A DNA stretch of 64,000 nt from Rhodoluna sp. (lineage in GTDB: Bacteria; Actinomycetota; Actinomycetes; Actinomycetales; Microbacteriaceae): positions 62,001 to 126,000 of the forward strand of contig NZ_JAHEDV010000033.1 of the NCBI RefSeq assembly GCF_024641065.1, in the 5' to 3' direction. A program made the translations under genes and the position numbers. Positions 44,494 to 53,100 of this stretch are shown here, one piece after another. Under the pieces are notes generated by a model. That model was not told the origin of the DNA, searched no databases, and saw nothing but the letters and a program-made list of their open reading frames with translations. How positions within the stretch are numbered: position 1 is the first letter of the stretch; each line of letters begins with the position of its first letter.

Positions 44494-45329
44494 TGACTTT
44501 TGACCCAACCGCCATGCCAACCATCGCTTTACGAGACGGCAACTCAATTCCGCAATTGGGCCTCGGCGTTTATAAGGTGAGCCAAAATGTTGCAGTCGAC
44601 CTCATTCAATCGGCAATTGACACTGGCTACCGAAGAATCGACACCGCCGCCCTCTACGGTAATGAGGCAGAAGTTGGCGCAGGTATCCGAGCTTCAAAAA
44701 TTGCTCGCGAAGAGATCTTTGTCACGACCAAAATCTGGAATGACCGACAGGGTTTTGCAGAGAGCAAAGTGGCAATTGAAGAGAGCCTTGCACGCCTAGA
44801 CATCGATTACATCGACCTTTTGCTGATTCACTGGCCATGCCCTGCTCAAGACCTGTTCTTAGAGACTTGGCAGGCGTTTCAAGAGGTAGTTGCAACCGGC
44901 AAGGTTCGCTCAATCGGTGTTTCGAACTTTCAGCCAAGCCACCTAGAAAAATTGGTTGCTGCCGGCGGTGCGATTCCGACCGTGAACCAGGTCGAGCTGC
45001 ACCCAGCATTTCAACAGTCAGAAGTTAGAAAGTTTGGAGCAGCCCACGACATCAAAACTGAAGCTTGGGCACCGCTCGGCCGTGGTCGATACTCCGAAAA
45101 CGAAGTTCTTTCGGGCCTGGCAGCAAAACACGGCAAGAGCGTTGCGCAAATCATTTTGCGTTGGCACATTCAGCTGGGCAATCTTGTGATTCCAAAAACT
45201 ACAAACCCAGAACGACTTGCCGAAAACATCAACGTTTTTGATTTCACCTTGGATGAAACCGAAATGCGAATTATTGGCCTTCTAGATGCAGGCGAGCGAA
45301 CCGGACCAAACCCAGATGAGTTTGGCTAG
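44493..45329 (+). CDS. Aldo/keto reductase
   Basis: NADPH-dependent carbonyl reductase of the AKR superfamily, 278 residues, TIM barrel. The catalytic tetrad can be read as D (IDTGYRRIDTAALYGNE), Y in the same segment, K (FVTTKIWND) and H (DLLLIHWP). The AKR signature 3 region IPKTTNPERLAENINVFDF near residue 233 is present. Resembles bacterial 2,5-diketo-D-gluconate reductases, though substrate is unknown. The start ATG 44493 overlaps the YciI-gene stop by one base; an earlier in-frame ATG at 44460 lies inside that gene. Confidence 0.92.
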   Translation: MTFDPTAMPTIALRDGNSIPQLGLGVYKVSQNVAVDLIQSAIDTGYRRIDTAALYGNEAEVGAGIRASKIAREEIFVTTKIWNDRQGFAESKVAIEESLARLDIDYIDLLLIHWPCPAQDLFLETWQAFQEVVATGKVRSIGVSNFQPSHLEKLVAAGGAIPTVNQVELHPAFQQSEVRKFGAAHDIKTEAWAPLGRGRYSENEVLSGLAAKHGKSVAQIILRWHIQLGNLVIPKTTNPERLAENINVFDFTLDETEMRIIGLLDAGERTGPNPDEFG

Positions 45330-45331
45330 CC

Positions 45332-45351
45332 AAAACTAAAGGCTAGTTTTT
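45332..45351. terminator. Weak bidirectional terminator between the aldo/keto reductase and terC genes
   Basis: The 7-bp stem AAAACTA/TAGTTTT with loop AAGGC lies at the 13-base gap between the convergent genes and overlaps the end of terC. It is AT-rich and short, so efficiency is doubtful. Confidence 0.45.
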
Positions 45352-46341
45352 AGCTTTCTTGGCGGCACGCTTTTCGCTTGTTGCAAACAGGCTCACAGCA
45401 GTTGTCACGATCAGAGTTACCAGAATCACGCTTAGCGAAAGTTCAGTGCTAATTTCAGGCGCCCATTCAACGTGGTGACCGCCATTGATGAACGGCAGCT
45501 CGTTAGTGTGCAACGCGTGAAAGACCAACTTGGCACCAATCCAGGCAAGGATGATCGAAAGCCCAACACCTAGGTACTTCAAGCGCTCCATGAGGCCGCT
45601 CAGCATGAAGTACAACTGACGGAGACCCAATAGTGCGAATGCGTTTGCAGTAAACACGATGTAAGCCTCGTCGGTTAGACCATAGACCGCAGGAATTGAG
45701 TCAAGGGCAAACAACACATCGGTGGTTCCGATGGTTAGCATCACCAAAAGCATTGGGGTGATGAATTTTTTGCCATCGATTTTTACAGTCAACTTGCTGC
45801 CGTGATATTCCTCAGTGGTCGCAAAGCGCTTCTTGACTAACTCCATTAGCTTTCCGCCAGGAACCTTGTCTTCTTTGTCTTCGTGGAAAGAATCCCAGAT
45901 CAGCATGAAGGCGGTGTAAACCAAGAACGCGCCAAAAATGTAGAACATGAAACTAAATTGCTCAATCAGGGCCGCACCAAGTGCGATGAAGATTCCTCTA
46001 AGAACAAGTGCGATTGCGATACCTGCAAGCAAAACCTCGCTCTGAAGTCTGCGGGGAACCTTGAATTGGCTAAAGATGATTAAGAAGACAAACAAGTTGT
46101 CAACCGAGAGGCTCTTCTCGGTGATGAAACCGGCAAGAAACTCTGAACCGAATTGCCCACCCCAGATTTGACCTACGAACCAGGCAAATACCAAAGCTAA
46201 CCCAATAAACATTCCGCTCTGGAGGGCAGACTCTTTGAATGAAGGCTCGTGCGGGTGACGTGACTGATAAACCAAGTCAATACCGATTAGGGCGACAAGT
46301 GCGCTGACAGTGACAATCCAAACCCAAGGTTCAATATGCAT
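45343..46341 (-). CDS. TerC family integral membrane protein
   Basis: 332-residue protein with about nine membrane helices and the TerC/Alx features: FITEKSLSVDNLFVFLIIF near residue 77 with acidic residues inside the membrane, LVMLTIGTTDVLFALDSIPAVYGLT near 200 with conserved aspartates, and FALLGLRQLYFMLSG. Family members are linked to tellurite resistance, alkaline response and manganese efflux; manganese export is the best-supported general role. ATG 46341 is preceded by GGAG. The C-terminal tail is basic (KRAAKKAKN). Confidence 0.92.
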   Translation of the reverse strand: MHIEPWVWIVTVSALVALIGIDLVYQSRHPHEPSFKESALQSGMFIGLALVFAWFVGQIWGGQFGSEFLAGFITEKSLSVDNLFVFLIIFSQFKVPRRLQSEVLLAGIAIALVLRGIFIALGAALIEQFSFMFYIFGAFLVYTAFMLIWDSFHEDKEDKVPGGKLMELVKKRFATTEEYHGSKLTVKIDGKKFITPMLLVMLTIGTTDVLFALDSIPAVYGLTDEAYIVFTANAFALLGLRQLYFMLSGLMERLKYLGVGLSIILAWIGAKLVFHALHTNELPFINGGHHVEWAPEISTELSLSVILVTLIVTTAVSLFATSEKRAAKKAKN

Positions 46342-46430
46342 AATGACTCCATTCTAGGCAGAGGCAAAACCCTAGGAATAATTCGGTTGCCAAAAGGTAT
46401 GACATCTTTAGGTATGCGAAGGAGCAATTC

Positions 46431-47327
46431 ATGAGAGTACTAATTTCAGGTGCAAGCGGACTAGTCGGCACAGAGGTTGCAGCTCAACTGCGCGCTGCCG
46501 GTCATGAACCGATTCGCTTAGTGAGACGAAAGAGTGTTTCGCAAGATGAGGTTGAGTGGAACCCTAGCACCGGGTACCTGACCCCTGGGGTAATCGAAAC
46601 CGTTGATGCGGTTGTTAATCTTGCTGGTGCCACCACTGGCAAAATTCCTTGGACTTCAACTTATAAAAAAGAAATTATTCAATCGCGACTTGACTCAACA
46701 AAAACATTGGTCGACGCCATGCAAAATACAAAGAAGCGCCCGAAGGTTTTTGTCAGCGGATCAGCATCTGGAATCTATGGAGATCGTGGCGACGACCTGC
46801 TGACCGAGAATGAACCGAAAGGCAAGGGTTTCTTGAGCGACCTTGCCTACCAATGGGAACAAGAGGCTCTAAAAGCACCGGCTGATGTTCGAGTGGTCTT
46901 GGTGCGAACCACAATGGTCATGTCTCGCACTCTTGGCGCCCTGGGGCGACTTCTTCCGCTGATCAAATTGGGAATCGGTGGCCCTCTGGGTAAAGGCAAA
47001 CAGTGGTGGGCGTGGATCAGCCTCAAAGATGAAGCTGCAGCAATCATTCACTTGATCAACACCGAGTCAGCTAGCGGCGCCTTCAACCTAACTGCACCAG
47101 AATTCGCCACCTGCAAGGATGTTGTCGATTCGCTGGGTAAGGCCCTTCACCGACCAACAATCCTCGCTGTTCCGAGTTTTGCACTGAAGCTTTTGCTAGG
47201 TGAGGCTGCGACAGAACTTCTGCTTTGCAGTCAAAAAATGAGTGCCGATCGACTGGTTGCTTCTGGGTTTAAATTTCAACACCCGACTTTGAAACAAGGC
47301 GCCGACTGGGTGGTTTCAAAAAACTAA
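46431..47327 (+). CDS. TIGR01777 family epimerase (SDR39U1-like)
   Basis: 298-residue extended short-chain dehydrogenase-like protein. The NAD(P)-binding motif is at the very N-terminus (ISGASGLVG, residues 4-12), followed by VVNLAGATTGKIPWTSTYKKEIIQSRL, an active-site-like SGIYGDRG, and the DUF1731 C-terminal domain (about 250-295). Function unknown; eukaryotic SDR39U1 is the named relative. A GAAGGAG ribosome binding site lies eight bases upstream. A strong terminator follows. Confidence 0.9.
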   Translation: MRVLISGASGLVGTEVAAQLRAAGHEPIRLVRRKSVSQDEVEWNPSTGYLTPGVIETVDAVVNLAGATTGKIPWTSTYKKEIIQSRLDSTKTLVDAMQNTKKRPKVFVSGSASGIYGDRGDDLLTENEPKGKGFLSDLAYQWEQEALKAPADVRVVLVRTTMVMSRTLGALGRLLPLIKLGIGGPLGKGKQWWAWISLKDEAAAIIHLINTESASGAFNLTAPEFATCKDVVDSLGKALHRPTILAVPSFALKLLLGEAATELLLCSQKMSADRLVASGFKFQHPTLKQGADWVVSKN

Positions 47328-47339
47328 TTCAAGAGAAAA

Positions 47340-47376
47340 ATAAAAAACCCCGCCAGTGATTGGCGGGGTTTTTTAT
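47340..47376. terminator. Bidirectional intrinsic terminator
   Basis: A 16-bp stem (47340-47355 with 47361-47376) with loop GTGAT, GC-rich at the top and A/T-rich at the base, between the convergent epimerase and Lys/Ala-repeat genes. Confidence 0.92.
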
Positions 47377-47385
47377 TGAAAGTGA

Positions 47386-47907
47386 TTACTTCTTTGGAGC
47401 AGGCTTAGCAGCTGGCTTTGCAGCTGGCTTAGCGGCTGGCTTAGCAGCTGGCTTAGCAGCAGGCTTAGCAGCTGGCTTTGCAGCTGGCTTAGCGGCAGCC
47501 TTCGGCGCTGGCTTGGCAGCAGTTTTAGCGGCTGGCTTAGCAGCAGCCTTCGGTGCTGGCTTAGCAGCTGGCTTCTTTGCAGCGGCTGGCTTTGCAGCAG
47601 CAGCCTTTGCGGTGGTCTTTGCAGCGGTTCCAGCAGCCTTCTTTACTGCAGTACCTGCAGTCTTGGTTGCCTTGGTTGCAGTCTTGGTTGCAGTCTTGAC
47701 TGCGGCGTTGGTCTTCTTCTCAACAACCTTTGCAGTTGAAGCAACCTTCTTCTCTACGTTGTCAACGGCCTTTTCAACCTTCTTCTCAACAACGGCAGCG
47801 GTCTTCGCTACTTCGTCAACAGCCTCGGCAACAAGTGCGCCGGTGTCTTTTGCAATGCTCTTTGCGTTCTTTGAGAACGCCTTCTTTACTGAAGCAAAAA
47901 TGCCCAT
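47386..47907 (-). CDS. Lysine/alanine/proline-rich repeat protein, histone H1-like tail
   Basis: 173 residues. The first ~60 are helical and amphipathic with alternating charges (SVKKAFSKNAKSIAKD, VAKTAAVVEKKVEKAVDNVEKK), reminiscent of apolipoprotein/phasin-like helices. The remainder is lysine, alanine, threonine and finally repeated PAAK units (about residues 105-173), as in the tails of bacterial H1-like and HupB-type nucleoid proteins. A strong AGGAGA site precedes the ATG and a strong terminator follows, so it is likely well expressed. Binding to DNA, RNA or polyphosphate is inferred from charge only. No defined catalytic domain. Confidence 0.8.
   Translation of the reverse strand: MGIFASVKKAFSKNAKSIAKDTGALVAEAVDEVAKTAAVVEKKVEKAVDNVEKKVASTAKVVEKKTNAAVKTATKTATKATKTAGTAVKKAAGTAAKTTAKAAAAKPAAAKKPAAKPAPKAAAKPAAKTAAKPAPKAAAKPAAKPAAKPAAKPAAKPAAKPAAKPAAKPAPKK
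47398..47600. repeat. Degenerate short-period repeat encoding PAAK units
   Basis: The DNA repeats GCTGGCTTAGCA-like 12-base units with synonymous changes (TTAGCA, TTTGCA, TTAGCG), occasionally separated by longer interruptions. Such tracts change length easily by slippage in multiples of three. Confidence 0.8.
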
Positions 47908-47997
47908 GAGTATCTCCTGAAAAATTGATTTTGGAATTGCTATAAGTTTAGTCGACTCAACTCAGAAATCGACCTAGGGCTATTCGCTAATGCGAAG

Positions 47998-48660
47998 CTA
48001 GCCGTTTGACCTGCGGCGACGAAGAATCTCATCGAGTTCTGCTGAATCAAATTTTTGCTTGGCTTTTGAAGCTGGTGAATCTTCGATTGAAACCACATCG
48101 GCAAGCACTGGAATCTCAAGCTGACCGATGTGTTGGCGTGGTGCCGGTAGCGGGTTTCGCTGCCAAGCTCTTGGGTCGTTCTCAGCCTCTTGCTCGTTCG
48201 CCTCACCAAGAATTCGTGAATTTGCAAGACCCGATCTGAACCCCGCCTTGCCCTGAGCACTGCTTGCCAAGAGAGCACGGTTTACTTTCACAGCTTTGAC
48301 AAAAACACTCATGGTGAGGGAACCCATCAAAAAAGCAGAAGCACTTGCAGCCCAATAGTAAGGCGCTTCAACTGCCAGATACCCGGTAACAGCCGCGGTT
48401 GCGACAAACATCAAAGTTAGAGCACCAAAAGCTCGTTTAGTCAAAGACAACCTGAAGCTTCGATGTGCAACAGAAGCCACCGACCCCTTGCGGCCAACAG
48501 TTTCACGCTGCAAATTTTTCAGTTCAGATTTGATCTGTCGTTTATAGCTTCGCTCGTCATCGCGCTGCTCAGAACGCTGGTGCCAACTTGGTACGAAAAC
48601 CCAAAACCACAATGCGGCGATGACTAGCAGCATCAAGCCGCCGGATCCATTGAAGTTCAT
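47998..48660 (-). CDS. Actinobacterial membrane protein of unknown function
   Basis: 220 residues: N-terminal membrane helix (about 8-25, LMLLVIAALWFWVFVPSW), a charged cytoplasmic stretch with an RSEQRDDERSYKRQ motif, two closely spaced membrane helices (about 75-120) and a long polar C-terminal region ending in RRRRSNG. Proteins with this WFWVFVPSW start are common in Microbacteriaceae next to a GNAT gene and are unnamed. TATCTT lies at -12..-7 and no ribosome binding site is seen. Confidence 0.8.
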   Translation of the reverse strand: MNFNGSGGLMLLVIAALWFWVFVPSWHQRSEQRDDERSYKRQIKSELKNLQRETVGRKGSVASVAHRSFRLSLTKRAFGALTLMFVATAAVTGYLAVEAPYYWAASASAFLMGSLTMSVFVKAVKVNRALLASSAQGKAGFRSGLANSRILGEANEQEAENDPRAWQRNPLPAPRQHIGQLEIPVLADVVSIEDSPASKAKQKFDSAELDEILRRRRSNG

Positions 48661-48666
48661 ATCTCA

Positions 48667-48672
48667 AAGATA
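48667..48672 (-). promoter_or_regulatory. -10-like TATCTT at -12..-7 of the membrane protein gene at 47998-48660
   Basis: TATCTT on the minus strand, exactly 12-7 bases before the ATG, in the 16-base gap after the GNAT gene. Confidence 0.45.
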
Positions 48673-48676
48673 TGAG

Positions 48677-49336
48677 TCAGCTACCGCCGAAGCCATCATT
48701 TAATTCGGTGTGTTTAATTTCAGGCTCAATATTTTGAAGCCACGGATAATTTTGCTCGGGCGTTTTGCCCTGAATCCAACGGTTAAGTAATCCACCAATC
48801 ACCTCTTCGTGAGTGATCGCGAATACGTAGTGGTCTCGCCAAGCTCCGTTGATGTGAATGTAGCGCTCTTTCAAACCTTCGTATCGAAGACCCAGTTTCT
48901 GAACCACTCGCAGTGAGGCTACGTTTTCTGGACGAATGTCAATCTCCACTCGGTGCAACCCGACAACGTTGAAAAGATAATCGGTCACCAGTGCAACCGC
49001 GGTCGGCACTACGCCTCGACCGGCTACCTCAGGCACGACCCAGTAGCCAATTACTGCGCCGCCAACCGAACCAAAAGTTATACCGGCAACATTCAGCTGC
49101 CCGACGATTTTTCCGTCGACGAGAATCACGAACGGCAAACCCTGATTGTCGTTCATTTGCCTTAGCCAACCTCGAATTTGAGCTCGGTAGTCAAATGAAT
49201 TCGGTCCATACGGATTGGTCGCCTCCCAGGGGCGCAACCACTCTCTATTCGACAAAACAGCATGCTCGAGGTCCTTGGCATCCTTGGCTTTGATAATTCG
49301 AAGCAGAACGTCGCCGTGGGTGAGCGCAAAAGACAT
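48677..49336 (-). CDS. GNAT family N-acetyltransferase (RimJ/RimL-like)
   Basis: 219 residues. Acetyl-CoA-dependent transferase resembling RimJ/RimL enzymes that acetylate ribosomal protein N-termini. The motif A region is VIGYWVVPEVAGRGVVPTAVALVTDYLF near 95-122, followed by RVEIDIRPENVASLRVVQKLGLRYEG, the family motif B. ATG 49336 gives the usual N-terminus; the frame is open to 49390 but that would overlap the divergent ligase gene. Starts of the two genes are only 24 bases apart. Confidence 0.9.
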   Translation of the reverse strand: MSFALTHGDVLLRIIKAKDAKDLEHAVLSNREWLRPWEATNPYGPNSFDYRAQIRGWLRQMNDNQGLPFVILVDGKIVGQLNVAGITFGSVGGAVIGYWVVPEVAGRGVVPTAVALVTDYLFNVVGLHRVEIDIRPENVASLRVVQKLGLRYEGLKERYIHINGAWRDHYVFAITHEEVIGGLLNRWIQGKTPEQNYPWLQNIEPEIKHTELNDGFGGS

Positions 49337-49360
49337 AGGCACGATGGCAAGATTAGTCGC

Positions 49361-49933
49361 ATGGATGAACTTGCCGCGAACAAGCAACAACTGCGTGCCG
49401 AACTAAAAGAGCGTCGGGCCAGCTTGGAGTATGACCCTGAGGTTGCAGAGCAGCTCAATGTTCACCTAGCCGAGCTTTGCCTAGCAACTGGAGCAAATCG
49501 CATTGCCTGCTACCTACCATACGGAAACGAGCCAGATACCGAACTTTTCATTGACTGGGCCATCGACAACAATATCGAGGTTCTCCTTCCAGTTTCAAAA
49601 GCAGACGGCGAGCTCGAATGGGTCATTTTCGAAGGCGAATCAGAAGTAGGGATATTTGGTTTCCACGAAGCAACCGGTACGACCACTGCTCCCGAGAATG
49701 TTGATCTAGCGTTCATCCCAGCCCTGGCTGTTGACCAGACCGGAACCAGGCTTGGCAAGGGCAAGGGTTATTACGATCGAGCGCTTTTGAAGTTTGAACC
49801 GCTGCCGCCGGTTATCGCTGTTGTGTTTGACGATGAATTGCTTGAGTCAGTGCCCAACGAGAGCCATGATCACCCCGTCGACGCAGCTGTCACGCCCTCG
49901 CAGGTTGTGTTGTTCACCGAACGGTTAAAATAG
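49361..49933 (+). CDS. 5-formyltetrahydrofolate cyclo-ligase
   Basis: Converts 5-formyl-THF to 5,10-methenyl-THF with ATP. The 190-residue protein has the N-terminal KQQLRAELKERRASL helix, YLPYGNEPDTELFIDWA near residue 50 and the ATP/Mg-binding GTRLGKGKGYYDRALLKF motif near 128, plus the final HDHPVDAAVTPS. ATG 49361 is selected; the open frame upstream lies over the divergent GNAT gene. The zinc-ribbon gene follows five bases after the stop, a standard actinobacterial pair. Confidence 0.92.
   Translation: MDELAANKQQLRAELKERRASLEYDPEVAEQLNVHLAELCLATGANRIACYLPYGNEPDTELFIDWAIDNNIEVLLPVSKADGELEWVIFEGESEVGIFGFHEATGTTTAPENVDLAFIPALAVDQTGTRLGKGKGYYDRALLKFEPLPPVIAVVFDDELLESVPNESHDHPVDAAVTPSQVVLFTERLK
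49926..49931 (+). promoter_or_regulatory. -10-like TAAAAT at -12..-7 of the zinc-ribbon gene
   Basis: TAAAAT precedes GTG 49938 by exactly 12-7 bases and overlaps the end of the cyclo-ligase gene. Confidence 0.5.
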
Positions 49934-49937
49934 AAGC

Positions 49938-50132
49938 GTGCCTACTTATTCATACGCTTGCAAAAACTGCGAGCACACCTTCGACATTCAGCAGTCATTC
50001 TCAGAAGACGCGCTGAAGGTTTGCCCAAAATGCCAGGGTGAACTTCGCAAGGTTTTCGGCCAGGTGGGCGTCACTTTCAAAGGCAGCGGTTTCTACAAAA
50101 CCGATAATGCCTCACCTAAGAAAAGCAGCTAA
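49938..50132 (+). CDS. FmdB family zinc ribbon protein
   Basis: 64 residues starting at GTG with MPTYSYACKNCEHTFD, the FmdB_N signature. Two CxxC pairs, CKNC (residues 8-11) and CPKC (residues 29-32), form a zinc ribbon. The tail is polar and lysine-rich. Possibly a regulatory or RNA-binding protein; the family name comes from a formamidase-linked regulator and says little about function here. Confidence 0.92.
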   Translation: MPTYSYACKNCEHTFDIQQSFSEDALKVCPKCQGELRKVFGQVGVTFKGSGFYKTDNASPKKSS

Positions 50133-50149
50133 TACAAGACTCCTGAGGC

Positions 50150-53100
50150 CTAGCCCCAGTGCGGCGGCTTGTCTTGTTTCAAACGCTGATCATTTGAATC
50201 GACACGGTCACCCCATGCTGCATCGGTGTCTTCAAAGGCTCGGTCTGAATCATCAAATAATGGCACTGACCGTTTAGTCACCTGCATTCCCAATTGCTCG
50301 GCGATGCGAATTGCTAGCGCCTGCGGGTTAGAGAACAATTCAAAACTATAAACACGGATGTACTTCCAGCCGAGAGCTGTCAAAAGGCCCGGTCGAATGT
50401 GGAATTTCTCGGTTCTGTTCTCGCCAGGAATAGACCAGTCAGCTTCGATTACGGCAGCGCTCTTGGCATAGGCAACCACCAAAGGTGTCTCTTGCGAGAA
50501 GCCGGTGTCGACTCGAGCGCCAAGCTTCTTGAGCCGCAGACTCAAGTCTTGAAGCATTGGGTCTACTGGGTTTGCTACTGGTTCACGTTCGGCACTCGCG
50601 GCTTGCAATAGGTCTTTGAGCAAAGCAGCTCCGTTCGCCATACGGTCAGTTGGCACTTCGTCTGGGCCAAAGCAGCTGACAACTGTGATTTGCTTTCGTG
50701 CACTGACCAGCAGGTTGGCCAAGTAGCGTCGACCATCGACATCGCTCATTTGACCGAAGCTTGAAAGCACGGCTCCGTGCGAAGTTCGACCGTATCCAAG
50801 CGAGAAAATTACTCGATCGGCGATTCGATGACCAAGGTCAGCTAGTGGAGCTACTTCAAATTTCTCGCGACCATGAGAATCAAAGAATTCTGCAAGGTTT
50901 GGCTTGTCACGCAAGCCGGCAATCACAGCTGCACGAATTCGTTCAGCGTGAACGGTAGATGCGCTTGAAACCAGAAGTGACTGATCAGGGTGCCAAAGTG
51001 CGTGGTTATAAACCAGGTCTACTGTTCGAGCCAATTCAGCATCAAGGCTCTCAGTTGCACCCTCGATTGTGGTTTTCGCGCGGTTGCCCTCGGTGACCTG
51101 ATCAAGAATGAAATTTCGCTCGCCAAAATACTCGGCGGCAGATGGAGCGTATTGAATTCGATTTTGATAGAACTCGCGATTAATGAGCTCACCAAGCGAT
51201 TGACCTGTGGTTCGATAACTGCGTCGCAAAACCTCAGAACCGAAGATTCTGCGCGCCTCTGCAAATACCGATGCAACTGATAATTCGCGGCCCAGCGGAA
51301 TGGCTCGGCACTCGATTTCGAATCCAACCGGCGCGGCAATCGCATCGTCACCAAAGGCAATAATTTGTTTTGATCGCGAAATTGCCCCAAGGTTTTCAGC
51401 GATGGTCGAGCCAGCGGCATCTAGAACCAGCACTGCGTCAAAGGCTTGTTCCTTGCCAATAAACGCTGGCAACTCATACGGCGAAAGCAGAAGCGCAGGT
51501 GCAAGTGCCGGCCAAATCTTCGGCGCTGCCGCCTGTGTCAACGCAAAGTTAGTTGCACCAGATTTCAGCAATTGCTTTAGGGCTGTTGCTTCGCTCTTAT
51601 TGGCGGCTAGCGCCTCATTCCATCTTTTGCTGAGGGCTTGAGCGACAATCCGTGCCCCTACCTCGATTTGCTCATCGAAGGCAATTTTGAAATTTTCTTC
51701 ATTTTGAGCAAGCTGCTCAGATGAGAAATTCAGAATCGAATTATCGCGAGTAATCAGCACCTCAAGTGCTGATTGCCACCAAGCTTGATCAAGTTCTGCC
51801 GCAAGGTGTTCGCGTGAAGTGTGAAGTCTGGCTAGATCTCGGCTCAACGGACCAAGCCCAACGGCAGCAAGGCGACCTGAAACCATCGAACGCTCCCCCA
51901 GCTTCTCGAGGGCGTCGGTGTCTTCAGCGAGTGAAGTCAACTTCTGCTGAAGCTCAAAAAGAGTCATTTCTGTTAATGACTGCTGGCCAGGGGCATCATC
52001 CATGTGGCTTTGAAGTTTTTCAAGATCTGCCACGAACGCTTGGAGAGCGATTTGCGCGTCGTGAATGCCAGTTGGCACCTGTGGTGCGGTCGGCATGGTT
52101 GAGAATTCAAGCCAAAGTTCGCGTTGCTCTTGAATGGCTTTGAGAGCAACGTGCATGTCGGCAACATGCATGCCGGTTCGCAGATATTCCTTGGCGAGTT
52201 TCTTAAGACGCCTGCGGTTACCGCCAGACATTTGCGAACGTTCGCTCTTATCTACGCCTTTTCTTGGGGCAGTTGCAGCAACCAATTCAGTAATAGGTCG
52301 ATCGAAAACGGCAGGCAAAAATCTATCTAGAGTCTCTCGAATGCCAACAAACAATCTGAGGTACTTGGACCACTCGTCGACACTATTTGCAGCTTTGAAA
52401 TTCACTTTTTCGGTGAACTCGGCTAACTGGTTTGCAAGCTTCGGATAAGCCTCGTCACGCAGGTGTTTCGCGAGCTCAACGGCCTGTTCAACTTCAGCCG
52501 GATTCGAGAATTTAGCTTGGAACCATGCTGTGTCCTGTGGTCCGAACTTAAACTCACCAAGTTCAAAAGCCTCAGTGAGCAGGTCGATTGCAGCCGATTT
52601 ATCGAGGTGTTGCAGCAAGTATTGTTCTTCGATTCGCGCACTGGTTAGAGGGGCGTGCGGCAAACCGCTCAGTCTTGAAAGCTCTCGCAGTACTCGAGCT
52701 AGCGAAACTCCTAGAACCTCATCAACATCGTTCAGTGTCTTGAAATACTCGTCTAGCGAGTCCTCGGCCGCGATTCGCTTTGCGCGAGCAGCTTCAGCAT
52801 CAACAGCTGAGGCTTTTTCATTTCTAGAAATCGCAGCGATGATGTCGACCCAGGTTGAATCGGCACGAATTCCGAGACCGCCTAAGCCAACAGCCGACAG
52901 CCGATCGGCTAATTCATTGAGCGTCTGACGTCTTGGAGCCACCACGAGGGTGCGTTTGCCATTTTCAGCCAAGGCCGCAAGCACGTTGACAACTGTTTGC
53001 GTGTAACCGCAACCCGGCAGAGTTTCTACTGCAAAACTTTGGCCAGCTAGTGCTCTGGCCACCACGCGCATCTGAGTTGCATCGGCATCGACTACAAGAT

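Noticed and set aside
41865-46341. Horizontally acquired region around pmt, YciI and aldo/keto reductase
   Set aside because: Codon use and base composition look like the neighbours, and no integrase, repeat or tRNA flanks it.
47360-47920. 186-codon open frame on the plus strand rich in alanine and glycine
   Set aside because: It is the antisense of the Lys/Ala/Pro repeat gene. The repeat lacks stops in several frames, and the minus-strand frame has the ribosome binding site, charge pattern and terminator.
49337-49390. N-terminal extension of the GNAT protein toward 49390 and of the cyclo-ligase toward 49262
   Set aside because: Both extensions would overlap the divergent neighbour. Family alignments in memory start at the chosen ATGs (49336 and 49361).
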